A stretch of DNA of 42,310 bases from an uncultured Pelagibacteraceae bacterium (GTDB lineage Bacteria; Pseudomonadota; Alphaproteobacteria; Pelagibacterales; Pelagibacteraceae): assembly GCA_902564785.1 (NCBI GenBank), contig CACFCI010000006.1, forward strand, positions 1 to 42,310, given 5' to 3'. Made by a program: the position numbers and the translations under genes. Position 1 is the stretch's first letter, and each line of letters opens with the position of its first letter. Positions 33,056 to 41,552 of this stretch are shown piece by piece. Under the pieces are notes generated by a model. It was not told where the DNA came from and made no database searches. It saw nothing but the letters and a program-made list of their open reading frames with translations.

Positions 33056-35500
33056 ATGGAAAAATCTTTACCATCATCAACGAAAGTTGTTGTTGTAGGA
33101 GGTGGTGTAATTGGCTGTTCAGTTGCTTATCATTTAACTAAATTTGGCTGGAATGATGTAGTTTTATTTGAAAGAGATCAGCTAACTTCAGGAACAACTT
33201 GGCATGCAGCGGGTTTAGTCAGCCAATTAGGGCCTACAGCAGCAGTAACTAAAATTAGAAAATATACTTTAGATTTGTATAAAAAATTAGAAACTGAAGT
33301 TGACCATTCAGCTGGACTAAGACTTAATGGAGCGCTTTCAATCGCGCAAACTGAAAGCAGATGGCAAGAACTCAAAAGACAAGCAACTACAGCTCAATTA
33401 TATGATGTGGATATTAAAATTTTAAATAAAGAAGAAATTAAAAAAAATTATCCAATGATGAACACAGAGGATTTAAAGGGTGGGGTCTTAATGCCTGGAG
33501 ATGGTGCTGCTGATCCTAGTGGCGTAACACATATGTTGGCTAAAGCAGCAAGACAAGGTGGAGCAAAAATATTTGAGTATTCGCCTGTTGAAACTATTTT
33601 AACTAGAAACAGTAAAGTGTGTGGGGTTAGAGTAAATGGAATAGATATTGAGTGTGAGTATGTTGTCTTAGCTACAGGAATGTGGTCAAGACAAATTGGA
33701 GAAAAAATTGGAGTGAGTATACCACTTTATCCTGCAGAGCATTTTTATGTAATCACAGAACCAATCGAAAATCTTTCAAAAACACTTCCAGTTATAAGAG
33801 ATTTTGATAGTAGTGTTTATTTTAAAGAAGATGCAGGAAAATTATTAATTGGTATATTTGAAGGTAAATCAATACCTGCATTTGATAAAACAAACAAAGT
33901 CCCAGAAGATTTTTCTTTTGGAGAATTTCCAGAAAATTTTGAACACTTTGAACCTTATTTAGAAAAATCAATGATTAGATTTCCTGTTTTAGAAAAAGTA
34001 GGAATAAGAAAGTTTTTCGCAGGACCAGAATCTTTTACTCCAGATACAAACTCATTACTTGGTGAAGTACCTGAAGTTAAAAATTTATTTGTAAGTTGTG
34101 GATTAAACAGTATTGGAATTGGAAGTGGAGGAGGGGTAGGCAAAGTAACCGCAGAATGGTTGATTACAGGACATATTAATGAGGATATTTTCAACTATGA
34201 CATAAAAAGATTTCAAAAATTTCATTCTGAATTAGGTTTTATTAAAGATAGAATAACAGAGTCACTTGGTGATTTGTATGGAATGCATTGGCCATACAAA
34301 CAACATAAAACTTCAAGAAATAAAAAATTACTACCATATCATGATTTACTTAAAGGATTTGGTGCATGTTTTGGTGTTTCAGGAGGTTATGAAAGACCTA
34401 TGTGGTTTGCACTTGATGGTGAAAAAACAGAATACGAATATAGTTATAATTATCAAAACTGGTATCCCTCAGTAGAATACGAAACAACCAACACAACAAA
34501 AAATGTAGGTCTTTTTGATTTAACTCCATTTTCTAAATTTGAAATAAAATCTGAAAAAGCTCATGAGGAATTACAAAGAATTTGTACATCAAATATAAAA
34601 AATGAAATTGGAAAGTGTACTTATACACACATGCTAAATAAAGATGGAGGTATAGAAACAGATTTGACGGTAGTTTGCTTAGATAATAATTATTTTAGAA
34701 TAATTAGTTCAGCAGCAACAAGAGAACGAGATAAATTTCACATTAAAAAACACTTATCAAATGGAGTTGAGCTTAAAGATGTTACAGAAAATTATTGTGT
34801 TTTAGGTATTTTTGGACCTAAGAGCAGAATGCTTATGGAAGATTTAAGTAAAGATGATTTTTCTAATACAAATCTTAAATTTGCAAACTCAAAGTTTATA
34901 AGTATTGATAATGTAAATATTTGGTGTCAACGCTTATCTTATGTTGGTGAATTAGGATATGAACTATATATCAAAACTCAAGATGCTAAAAAAATTTATG
35001 AAAAAATTATTGAAAAAGGAAAAAAATTTAATCTTTCTAATTGTGGTATGCATGCCCTAGATACTATGAGAATGGAATCTGGATTTCTACATTGGGGACA
35101 TGATATTTCTCCAGAAGAAAATCAATACCAGTCCGGTCTAGAATTTACGATAAGTTTTAAAAAAAAAGAAGATTTTATTGGTAGGAAAGCATTAGAAAAA
35201 ATAAAAAACAAAAAACAAAATAGAAAATTTTATATGTTCGTCCTTAAAAATAATGAGCCTGGAAAACCCTTGATACTTCATGATGAGCCGATTTATCTTG
35301 AAGATAAAATTATAGGAAGAACGACTTCAGGTAATTATTCATTTAATTATAAGAAAAATCTCGCGTTTGGTTATATAGAAAATGAATTTTCTGAAGAAGA
35401 GTTGATCAATAAAAACCTCTATATTGAAATTGAGAAAATAAAATATTCAGCTGATTTACTTCTAAAACCGTTAAAAGACCTTAATTTTAAAAACCTATAA
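33056..35500 (+). CDS. Dimethylglycine/sarcosine dehydrogenase-type FAD oxidoreductase with GcvT domain
   Basis: An 814-residue two-part enzyme. The N-terminal DAO-type FAD domain begins VVVVGGGVIGCSVAYHL (10-26). Its GTTWHAAGLV (about 47-56) carries the histidine that binds FAD covalently in dimethylglycine and sarcosine dehydrogenases. An FAO_M-type linker (about 370-430) leads to a GcvT aminomethyltransferase domain (about 430-700; FGPKSRMLM, YVGELGYELYI, GMHALDTMRMESG) and its C-terminal barrel (about 720-810). It oxidatively demethylates N-methylated glycine and passes the one-carbon unit to tetrahydrofolate. The substrate is uncertain among dimethylglycine, sarcosine and related amines. 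The neighbours are unrelated surface-sugar genes. Confidence 0.88.
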   Translation: MEKSLPSSTKVVVVGGGVIGCSVAYHLTKFGWNDVVLFERDQLTSGTTWHAAGLVSQLGPTAAVTKIRKYTLDLYKKLETEVDHSAGLRLNGALSIAQTESRWQELKRQATTAQLYDVDIKILNKEEIKKNYPMMNTEDLKGGVLMPGDGAADPSGVTHMLAKAARQGGAKIFEYSPVETILTRNSKVCGVRVNGIDIECEYVVLATGMWSRQIGEKIGVSIPLYPAEHFYVITEPIENLSKTLPVIRDFDSSVYFKEDAGKLLIGIFEGKSIPAFDKTNKVPEDFSFGEFPENFEHFEPYLEKSMIRFPVLEKVGIRKFFAGPESFTPDTNSLLGEVPEVKNLFVSCGLNSIGIGSGGGVGKVTAEWLITGHINEDIFNYDIKRFQKFHSELGFIKDRITESLGDLYGMHWPYKQHKTSRNKKLLPYHDLLKGFGACFGVSGGYERPMWFALDGEKTEYEYSYNYQNWYPSVEYETTNTTKNVGLFDLTPFSKFEIKSEKAHEELQRICTSNIKNEIGKCTYTHMLNKDGGIETDLTVVCLDNNYFRIISSAATRERDKFHIKKHLSNGVELKDVTENYCVLGIFGPKSRMLMEDLSKDDFSNTNLKFANSKFISIDNVNIWCQRLSYVGELGYELYIKTQDAKKIYEKIIEKGKKFNLSNCGMHALDTMRMESGFLHWGHDISPEENQYQSGLEFTISFKKKEDFIGRKALEKIKNKKQNRKFYMFVLKNNEPGKPLILHDEPIYLEDKIIGRTTSGNYSFNYKKNLAFGYIENEFSEEELINKNLYIEIEKIKYSADLLLKPLKDLNFKNL

Positions 35501-35544
35501 ATTCTTAATTTGAATTTAGTATTGATACCTGTTTAAATGGTATT

Positions 35545-35754
35545 GTGAAAAAAAATATTTCAGATAGAAGTTTGGATAATTTAGATATTTCCTCAAATAA
35601 TAATTTGATAAGTAAAGATATTAAAACTACAAACGTAAATATTTTGCTTAATAGAGTTAGACTAGATAAAAGAAGAGCTTTTAAAAAAAGAATAATTATT
35701 TTCACTATTTTAGTTACCTTTGTTAGCACTTTAACTTTTTATTTCATCATTTAA
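35545..35754 (+). CDS. Small single-TM protein (paralogue of 23627-23824)
   Basis: A 69-residue protein starting with GTG at 35545. A polar N-terminal half (KKNISDRSLDNLDISSNNN) leads to NVNILLNRVRLDKRRAFKKR and a single C-terminal helix (IIIFTILVTFVSTLTFYFI). The NV.[IV]L..R..[LV][DE]K[KR] pattern plus terminal helix is shared with the 65-residue protein at 23627-23824, which supports both being real genes despite their small size. The function is unknown. It lies 44 bases after the dehydrogenase gene and 70 before the tRNA. An imperfect ATACC/GGTAT stem lies just before the start. Confidence 0.6.
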   Translation: MKKNISDRSLDNLDISSNNNLISKDIKTTNVNILLNRVRLDKRRAFKKRIIIFTILVTFVSTLTFYFII

Positions 35755-35780
35755 ATCTCAGTCTTAATTTAAAAAGTTTA

Positions 35781-35808
35781 TTGCAACAAAAATGATTTAT
35801 ATTATAAA
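35781..35808 (+). promoter_or_regulatory. Sigma70-like promoter candidate for tRNA-Met
   Basis: TTGCAA (35781-35786) and TATAAA (35803-35808) are 16 bases apart. The predicted start about 35815 is 10 bases before the mature tRNA 5' end. The position fits a stable-RNA promoter. Confidence 0.45.
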
Positions 35809-35824
35809 ACAATTATTAGATTAA

Positions 35825-35901
35825 GGCGGGGTAGCTCAGTTGGTTAGAGCGCGGGACTCATAAGCCCGAGGTCAGTGGTTCGATCCCACTTCCCGCTACC
35901 A
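35825..35901 (+). tRNA. tRNA-Met (anticodon CAU), CCA encoded
   Basis: A 77-base cloverleaf. The acceptor arm is GGCGGGG/TCCCGCT (35825-35831 with 35891-35897; G-U at 1-72 and 7-66), with D arm GCTC...GAGC, anticodon CAT at 35859-35861 in loop CTCATAA, T arm AGTGG-TTCGATC-CCACT, discriminator A and CCA at 35899-35901. A paired 1-72 end and the GGCGGGGTAGCTCAG start fit an elongator tRNA-Met; an initiator would have an unpaired 1-72 and different D stem. A lysidine-modified tRNA-Ile cannot be fully excluded. The last pair of the anticodon stem (31-39) is A-G, a mismatch where A-U would be expected. Confidence 0.9.
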
Positions 35902-35907
35902 AAAAAA

Positions 35908-36423
35908 ATGAGAGATATTTATATTAGTTGGGAAGATTATCATAAGAAAATAGAGCAATTAGCAAAAAAAATTTACGAAGATAATTGTAAATTTAATCAA
36001 ATTATATGTATTGCAAAAGGTGGATTAAGAGTTGGGGATATTTTTAGTAGGTTATTTAATGTTCCTTTAGCTATATTGTCTGTAGAGTCTTACCATGGAA
36101 ATAATGATGATATTAAAAACCAGCAAGGACAATTTACCTTTTCAAGAGACTTAGCCAAGACCACTCCTAATTTAGGATCTCATATTTTATTAGTTGATGA
36201 TCTTGCTGACTCGGGAAAAACATTAATTAAAAGTATTAAATGGCTTGAACATTTCTATGGATTTTATTTTGAAGAAAAAATAAAAACGGCAGTGCTTTGG
36301 CATAAATCAACATCAAAATTTAAACCTGATTATTGTGTAGATTATTTGAAAGAATCTCCATGGATACATATGCCTTTTGAAAAATACGAAACTACAAATA
36401 TAAAAGATTTTAAATTTGAATAA
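35908..36423 (+). CDS. gpt: Purine phosphoribosyltransferase (Gpt-like)
   Basis: A 171-residue type I phosphoribosyltransferase, from ATG 35908. The open frame extends upstream into the tRNA, so earlier GTG starts are rejected. The PRPP-binding motif is ILLVDDLADSGKTL (about 97-110), preceded by IICIAKGGLRVGDIFSRLF (about 33-51, PPi loop region) as in xanthine-guanine phosphoribosyltransferases. It salvages guanine, xanthine or hypoxanthine to the nucleotide. It converges on guaC with a 4-base gap; both act on guanine nucleotides. The gene symbol is by similarity to the XGPRT layout and substrate preference is not proven. Confidence 0.8.
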   Translation: MRDIYISWEDYHKKIEQLAKKIYEDNCKFNQIICIAKGGLRVGDIFSRLFNVPLAILSVESYHGNNDDIKNQQGQFTFSRDLAKTTPNLGSHILLVDDLADSGKTLIKSIKWLEHFYGFYFEEKIKTAVLWHKSTSKFKPDYCVDYLKESPWIHMPFEKYETTNIKDFKFE

Positions 36424-36427
36424 TTAA

Positions 36428-37462
36428 TTATTTAATCAAACTATCGTTAAACTGGTTGGAAACTCTAACAAATGTTGTGCATTTACTTAATTGTTTAAGT
36501 GAAGGCGCACCAACATAAGTGCAACTACTTCTTACACCACCAAGAATATTTAAAATTGTATCGTTTATTTTACCTCTATATCTCACTCTTACTTTCCTTC
36601 CTTCACTACTTCGATAATCTGAAAGTCCACCATAGTGTTTTTTATTGGCAACTTCAGAGCTCGATCCATAGAACTCTATAAATTTTTCTCCATTTACTTT
36701 AACAATTTTCCCTTTTCCTTCGTCATGTCCAGCGAGCATACCTCCAAGCATTACAAAATCTGCACCTCCACCAAAACCTTTTGCAACATCACCAGGGCAG
36801 GTACAACCACCATCTGCTATTACATGTGCACCAAGTCCATGAGCTGCATCAGCACATTCGATTACTGCACTTAATTGAGGATAACCAACTCCTGTTTGAA
36901 TTCTTGTTGTACAAACACTCCCAGGTCCAATTCCAACCTTTACAATATCTGCTCCACTTAAAACTAATTCTTGTGTCATGTCAGCAGTTACTACATTGCC
37001 TGCAATTATTGTTTTTGTTGGATATTTATCTCTTACTGATTTAATAAAATTGGTGAAATGTTCTGTGTACCCATTTGCAACATCTATACAAATAAATTTA
37101 AAAAAACTAAATTCTTTTAATACTTTATCTAAATTTTGAAAATCTTCTTTTTTTATACCAACACTAAGTGCAATGTTGGGATATATTTTTTTTATATTTT
37201 TACTCTGTTTAATTTTTTTAACATCGTGTTGTTTTGTTAAAGACGTAATCATTCCATATTCATTTAATTTTTCTGCAACACTTAACTCTCCAACTCCATC
37301 CATATTTGCTGCCATTATTGGGATGCCTGACCACTCATTTTTACTATATTTAAACCTATAAGTTCTTAATAGATTTACATCTTTTCGACTTTTTAGAGTA
37401 CTTCTTTTTGGTCTAAATAAAACATCAGAGTAATCTAGTTTAAGTTCTTCTTCTATTCTCAT
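36428..37462 (-). CDS. guaC: GMP reductase
   Basis: A 344-residue (beta/alpha)8-barrel enzyme that reductively deaminates GMP to IMP with NADPH. The start [20 protein letters not shown] is diagnostic of GuaC and not of IMP dehydrogenase, and no CBS domains are present. The catalytic Cys184 lies in [26 protein letters not shown]. Further matches are [18 protein letters not shown], the FYGSSSE loop and DILGG-like [14 protein letters not shown]. It restores the A/G nucleotide balance and salvages guanine derivatives, fitting the adjacent convergent phosphoribosyltransferase. Confidence 0.93.
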   Translation of the reverse strand: MRIEEELKLDYSDVLFRPKRSTLKSRKDVNLLRTYRFKYSKNEWSGIPIMAANMDGVGELSVAEKLNEYGMITSLTKQHDVKKIKQSKNIKKIYPNIALSVGIKKEDFQNLDKVLKEFSFFKFICIDVANGYTEHFTNFIKSVRDKYPTKTIIAGNVVTADMTQELVLSGADIVKVGIGPGSVCTTRIQTGVGYPQLSAVIECADAAHGLGAHVIADGGCTCPGDVAKGFGGGADFVMLGGMLAGHDEGKGKIVKVNGEKFIEFYGSSSEVANKKHYGGLSDYRSSEGRKVRVRYRGKINDTILNILGGVRSSCTYVGAPSLKQLSKCTTFVRVSNQFNDSLIK

Positions 37463-37547
37463 TTAATTAAATTTTATTATTATAAAAATTAATTTCAAAT
37501 AAATTAGCAGCCTGTGGATAAGTTTTTATCAAAATGATACTAAAAAT

Positions 37548-38261
37548 TTACTTAATATTTTTCAGAAGTTTATTAAGTTTAGTTAAATTCATTGTTTGAT
37601 TAAGTGGCATTAAATTATTCTTTTTTGCTTTAATTTTTTTAACACTTTTATCCTGAAATTTAGCAAAGGAGTATACACTTTGAGTTTTACCACCAACATT
37701 GATTATACCTTTTCTATTAATCAATTTAGGCAACATTTTAACCAAATCTTCATGGAACATGTAGTTAGTTTTCAAATTTGAAAATGCTTTTTTATATAAA
37801 AAAGGTTTTTCAGTCATTGTAATTCTTAAAATTAATGAATTTTTGTACATTGATACAGCGCACTCACCACCTAGTTTTGATAAACCATAGTTGTTAAAAG
37901 GTTTTACTGGGTCTGTTTCCGAATAATTACCTTTAGTTCCCTCATAAACATAGCCGGTAGAGAAATAAACTAATTTAATATTATTTTTTTCACATACTTT
38001 AGTGACATTTGCTGTACCGATTATGTTTAAATCAATACTTTTTGAAATATTTTTTTCATGAGTTTGCATGGGCCTTGATAAGCCTGCACAGTGTAAAATA
38101 ATATCAGGTTTTATTTTTTTAAATATTTTTTGTATAGATTTTATATTTAGAATATTACATTCCTTCCTTGAAACAAAAACAAGATTTAATTTATTGTTAT
38201 TTTCTTTTAAGATTTTTGCAAATCTACCATTTCCACCTGTAACTAAAATTTTTTTTTTCAC
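37548..38261 (-). CDS. rmlD: RmlD-like dTDP-4-dehydrorhamnose reductase (short, divergent)
   Basis: A 237-residue SDR, shorter than typical RmlD (about 285-300). The NAD(P) motif reads GGNGRFA, with Ala where the third Gly is usual. ILHCAGLSRP, YFSTGYVYEGTKGNYSETDPVKPFNNYGLSKLGGE (candidate Tyr-Lys pair in YGLSK) and LILRITM follow the RmlD order. It would reduce dTDP-4-keto-L-rhamnose to dTDP-L-rhamnose as the last step. Position as fourth gene of rmlBACD, with a 4 bp overlap with rmlC, supports this. The reduced length and altered motif leave open a different 4-ketosugar reductase. Confidence 0.75.
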   Translation of the reverse strand: MKKKILVTGGNGRFAKILKENNNKLNLVFVSRKECNILNIKSIQKIFKKIKPDIILHCAGLSRPMQTHEKNISKSIDLNIIGTANVTKVCEKNNIKLVYFSTGYVYEGTKGNYSETDPVKPFNNYGLSKLGGECAVSMYKNSLILRITMTEKPFLYKKAFSNLKTNYMFHEDLVKMLPKLINRKGIINVGGKTQSVYSFAKFQDKSVKKIKAKKNNLMPLNQTMNLTKLNKLLKNIK

Positions 38262-38782
38262 AAATACTTTTTTTTGAATTCAGATAATGAAATACCTTTT
38301 TTATCCTTAGCTGAGACTATAAATTTTTTACTTGGCCATTTAATATTTAAATCTTTATCATCAAATTTAATTGTAGTTTCACTTTTTTTATTTCTGTATT
38401 TAGTACAGCTATAAACTATATAATTTTCATTTTCTAATGCTTGAAAACCGTGTGCAAAACCTGGTGGTACATAAATTGAAGTATTATTTTTTTCGCTTAA
38501 TACACATTTATAAATTCTACCAAATGTTTTAGAGTTTTTACGCAGGTCAATAACAACATCAAAAATTTTTCCCTTTAAAACAGAAATAAATTTTCCTTGT
38601 GAATTAATTGTTTGAATGTGCAATCCTCTAATTACATTTTTTTTTGAAAAAGACATTACTAAAAATGGAAATTTTTTATTGATCACATTTTCTCTGATCA
38701 ATTCTTTAAAATAGCCTCTATTATCCTTCAAAGATCTATTTTTAATTAAAAATAAATCTTTAAAATTTGGTTTTATTTTCAT
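38258..38782 (-). CDS. rmlC: dTDP-4-dehydrorhamnose 3,5-epimerase
   Basis: A 174-residue cupin-fold epimerase. Motifs are DNRGYFKELIREN, NVIRGLHIQ (active-site His in RGLH; the usual Tyr after it is Ile), GKIFDVVIDLRKNSKTFGR (catalytic Asp/His dyad region), and YVPPGFAHGFQALEN. It isomerises dTDP-4-keto-6-deoxyglucose at C3 and C5. It overlaps rmlD and rmlA by 4 bases at each end, so translation is coupled through the whole operon. Confidence 0.87.
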   Translation of the reverse strand: MKIKPNFKDLFLIKNRSLKDNRGYFKELIRENVINKKFPFLVMSFSKKNVIRGLHIQTINSQGKFISVLKGKIFDVVIDLRKNSKTFGRIYKCVLSEKNNTSIYVPPGFAHGFQALENENYIVYSCTKYRNKKSETTIKFDDKDLNIKWPSKKFIVSAKDKKGISLSEFKKKYL

Positions 38783-39648
38783 TTAGTTATTAATTTTTTT
38801 AAATATTTAGAATATTCACAATTTCCATAAAATTTAATTGAATTTATTATTTCTTTTCTTTTTATCCATTTATTTTGCAGGGATATTTCTTCTATACATG
38901 CTATTTTGAAACCTTGTCTATTCTCGATCGCCGAAACAAAATTGCTAGTTTTATAAAAATCATCAATTGATCCTGTATCAAGCCAAGCCCCACCTCTTCC
39001 AATATACTCAGCTTTTAATTGTTTATATTGCAAGTATTTCTTTAATAAATCAGTAATTTCTAGTTCATTTCTTTTTGATGGTTTGAGTTTTTTTGATAAA
39101 CTAATAACTTTATTATCAAAAAAGTATAATCCGGTAATTGCTAAGTCAGATATATGTTTTTTAGGTTTTTCTTTAATAGTTAATATTTTGTTATTTTTAA
39201 TCTTGGCTACACCAAATTTTTCTGGATTTATTACTTTATGTAGAATTATTTTTGAACCTTTCTTAAGTTTAACACACTTTAAAAGAATTTTTGTTAAAGA
39301 TTGGCCATAAAAAAAATTATCACCAAGAATTAATGCAACATTATCTTTACCTATAAAATTTTCACCTAAGATAAAAGCTTCAGGTAGACCATTTGGTTTT
39401 TCTTGCTCTTTATAGCTTATTTTTATACCCAGGTTTTTACCATCACCTAAAAGTTTTTTATATTGATGTAATTCGCCCTTGTTAACTATAATCAAGATAT
39501 TTCTTATTTTGGCTAACATCAATATAGAGAGAGGATAATAAATCAAAGGCTTATCATAAATAGGTAGTAATTGTTTATTTACTGCCTTTGTTAATGGACT
39601 CATTCTTGTGCCTTTGCCACCAGCAAGTATAATTCCTTTTTTAATCAT
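38779..39648 (-). CDS. rmlA: Glucose-1-phosphate thymidylyltransferase
   Basis: A 289-residue nucleotidyltransferase making dTDP-glucose. The N-terminal KGIILAGGKGTRMSPLTKAVNKQLLPIYDKPLIYYPLS, NGLPEAFILGENFIG, VALILGDNFFYGQ (metal-site Asp) and GRGGAWLDTGSIDDFYKTSNFV are the standard RmlA blocks in order, at normal length. It is the second gene of the rmlBACD operon, with 4 bp overlaps on both sides. Confidence 0.92.
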   Translation of the reverse strand: MIKKGIILAGGKGTRMSPLTKAVNKQLLPIYDKPLIYYPLSILMLAKIRNILIIVNKGELHQYKKLLGDGKNLGIKISYKEQEKPNGLPEAFILGENFIGKDNVALILGDNFFYGQSLTKILLKCVKLKKGSKIILHKVINPEKFGVAKIKNNKILTIKEKPKKHISDLAITGLYFFDNKVISLSKKLKPSKRNELEITDLLKKYLQYKQLKAEYIGRGGAWLDTGSIDDFYKTSNFVSAIENRQGFKIACIEEISLQNKWIKRKEIINSIKFYGNCEYSKYLKKLITK

Positions 39649-40667
39649 TTGTTTCCTAATCTTTTAATAATATCCTTTTTTTTGATGGAGTTAAAATAAG
39701 ATTTATTTTTTAAATACCAGTTAAAAGTATCCTTTAGACCTTCTTCAACTATTGTCTCAGCTGACCAATTTAATTTTTTTTTAATTTTGTTACTGTTTAA
39801 TGCGTATCTTTTATCGTGGCCAGGTCTATCTTTTATATATTTCAATTTAACTTTAGGTCCAATATGAATTTTTTTTTGACCAATTTTTAATAAAGTTTTT
39901 GCGATAGTAATATTATCTAGGTTTTGATTTGATCCAATATTATAAGTCTGACCAATTTTTCCCTTTCTAAATACTTTAAATAATGCTTTACAATGATCTT
40001 GTACATGTATCCACTCTCTTGAGTTTTTTCCATTTCCATAAATTGGCAAAGGAAGGTTATTCAATATATTGTAAATTAACTTAGGTATTAATTTTTCTGG
40101 ATGCTGGTTTGGACCATAATTGTTTGAACAATTAGTTATTATAATTGGTAAGTTGAAAGTTCTATAATATGAATAAACTAAATGATCAGAGGCAGCTTTA
40201 CTAGCTGCATACGGTGAACTTGGTTTATAAGGATCATTTTCCTTAGATCTACCTTTCAATACATCACCAAAAACTTCATCAGTAGAAATATGGATTAATT
40301 TTGTTTTTTTTTCTTTTTCATAATATTTTTTAAATTCTTCAATAAAGTTAAAAACACTAACAATATTACTATCAATAAAATTTTTTGGTTTATCTATCGA
40401 TCTATCAACATGAGTTTCAGCAGCTAAATTAAAAATTACAATAGGCTTATATTTTAAAAGTATTTTTTTTATTTTAGTACTGTTTCCAATATCACTTTTT
40501 ATAAATCTATAATTTTTATTTTTTTCAAAGTTTTTTGTATTATAAGAATTTGAAGAGTAAGTAACTTTATCAATATTAATAACTTTAAAATTTTTTTTAA
40601 GCAGAAGATTGACAAGGTTACTCCCTATGAAACCCATTCCTCCAGTTACAATTATATTTTTATTCAT
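39645..40667 (-). CDS. rmlB: dTDP-glucose 4,6-dehydratase
   Basis: A 340-residue extended SDR. Blocks are NAD motif GGMGFIGSN (8-16), AAETHVDRSIDKP, the catalytic STDEVFGD (about 128-135), SPYAASKAASDH (Tyr-Lys), and TNCSNNYGPNQHPEKLIPK. It converts dTDP-glucose to dTDP-4-keto-6-deoxyglucose, the branch compound for rhamnose and other deoxysugars. It is the first gene of the operon, divergent from the glycosyltransferase at 40707 across a 39 bp gap holding two TATAAT-like boxes. Confidence 0.92.
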   Translation of the reverse strand: MNKNIIVTGGMGFIGSNLVNLLLKKNFKVINIDKVTYSSNSYNTKNFEKNKNYRFIKSDIGNSTKIKKILLKYKPIVIFNLAAETHVDRSIDKPKNFIDSNIVSVFNFIEEFKKYYEKEKKTKLIHISTDEVFGDVLKGRSKENDPYKPSSPYAASKAASDHLVYSYYRTFNLPIIITNCSNNYGPNQHPEKLIPKLIYNILNNLPLPIYGNGKNSREWIHVQDHCKALFKVFRKGKIGQTYNIGSNQNLDNITIAKTLLKIGQKKIHIGPKVKLKYIKDRPGHDKRYALNSNKIKKKLNWSAETIVEEGLKDTFNWYLKNKSYFNSIKKKDIIKRLGNK

Positions 40668-40706
40668 ATTTAGATGAATTCTTATATTATAATCATATAA
40701 TTTAAA

Positions 40707-41552
40707 ATGAATTACAAAGATATAACCATTGGAATTGTTACATATAAAAGTGAAAAAGTACTTTTTAAATGCCTAAAAAGCATAAAAAAAATAAACAAAA
40801 TAATAATTTATGATAATTCAAACGACATTATTGTTAAAAATAAAGTAAAATCTAAGTATCCTAAAATTAAATATATCTTATCTAAAAAAAATCTTGGATA
40901 CGGTAATGCAAATAATGAAATTATAAAAAAATGTAAAACTAAATATCTTTTAATTTTAAACCCAGACACTGTATTAAATAAAGGTTGTGAGTCGGAACTA
41001 TTAAAATCAATAAATAAAAAAAATTTAGATTTTTCAATAATAGCTCCAATATCACAAGATAAAAACTTTGGTTTTATAATTAAAGACCCAGAGTTAACTA
41101 AGAAAGGTATTTTTGAAACAAATTATGTCAAAGGCTTTGCACTACTTATAGATGTAAAAATTATAAAAAAAATTGGAATGTTTGATAAGAATATATTTCT
41201 TTATTTTGAAGAAATTGATTTATGCAAAAGACTTAGTGAAAATAATTATAAAATTTATGTTAATAGCAAAGCAAAAATTTTTCATAAGGCAGCAAAATCT
41301 AGTAATATAGGATTTGAATTTGAAAAATGTAGACATTGGCATTGGATGTGGTCCAGTGTTTATTATAAAAAAAAAAATTCAGAATATTTAGAAGTATTAA
41401 TTAATTTTGTACCTTTAGTTTTTACCAGCGTACTAAAAATGATATTCTATACATTGATATTTCAAAAGAAAAAAATATTAATCAATTACATGAGATTTTC
41501 TGGAACACTTAATGCTTTAGTAGGAAAAAATTCTTGGTATAGACCAAATTAA
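40707..41552 (+). CDS. Family 2 glycosyltransferase (rhamnosyltransferase-like)
   Basis: A 281-residue GT-A fold enzyme of the WbbL/rhamnosyltransferase branch. Blocks are TIGIVTYKSEKVLFKCLKSI, NLGYGNANNEII, ILNPDTVL (DxD-equivalent NPDT), KGFALLIDVKIIKKIGMFDKNIFLYFEEIDLCKRLSENNYKI, and the acceptor-side HKAAKSS. A hydrophobic segment near residues 228-250 may anchor it to the inner membrane. The adjacent dTDP-rhamnose operon makes rhamnose a plausible donor sugar (inference). A TATAAT at 40696-40701 sits so close to the ATG that a leaderless transcript is possible. It overlaps the convergent methyltransferase by 4 bp. Confidence 0.85.
   Translation: MNYKDITIGIVTYKSEKVLFKCLKSIKKINKIIIYDNSNDIIVKNKVKSKYPKIKYILSKKNLGYGNANNEIIKKCKTKYLLILNPDTVLNKGCESELLKSINKKNLDFSIIAPISQDKNFGFIIKDPELTKKGIFETNYVKGFALLIDVKIIKKIGMFDKNIFLYFEEIDLCKRLSENNYKIYVNSKAKIFHKAAKSSNIGFEFEKCRHWHWMWSSVYYKKKNSEYLEVLINFVPLVFTSVLKMIFYTLIFQKKKILINYMRFSGTLNALVGKNSWYRPN

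Noticed and set aside
35505..35729. 74-residue open frame on the minus strand
   Set aside because: It is the Leu/Ile-rich antisense of the small TM protein at 35545-35754, whose plus-strand frame is supported by a paralogue.
35825..35901. tRNA-Met as an island integration site
   Set aside because: No integrase or direct repeat of the tRNA 3' end is seen in the window, and conserved purine-salvage genes follow it.
35875..35907. Upstream GTG start for the phosphoribosyltransferase gene
   Set aside because: It lies inside the tRNA-Met T arm and acceptor; the ATG at 35908 begins right after the tRNA and matches family length.
36499..37044. Several plus-strand open frames opposite guaC
   Set aside because: They are His/Leu/Gln-rich shadows of guaC codons without start context or family similarity.
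37463..37547. Replication origin at the DnaA box
   Set aside because: Only one box is visible, no AT-rich unwinding array or dnaA/parAB/hemE-type neighbours are present.
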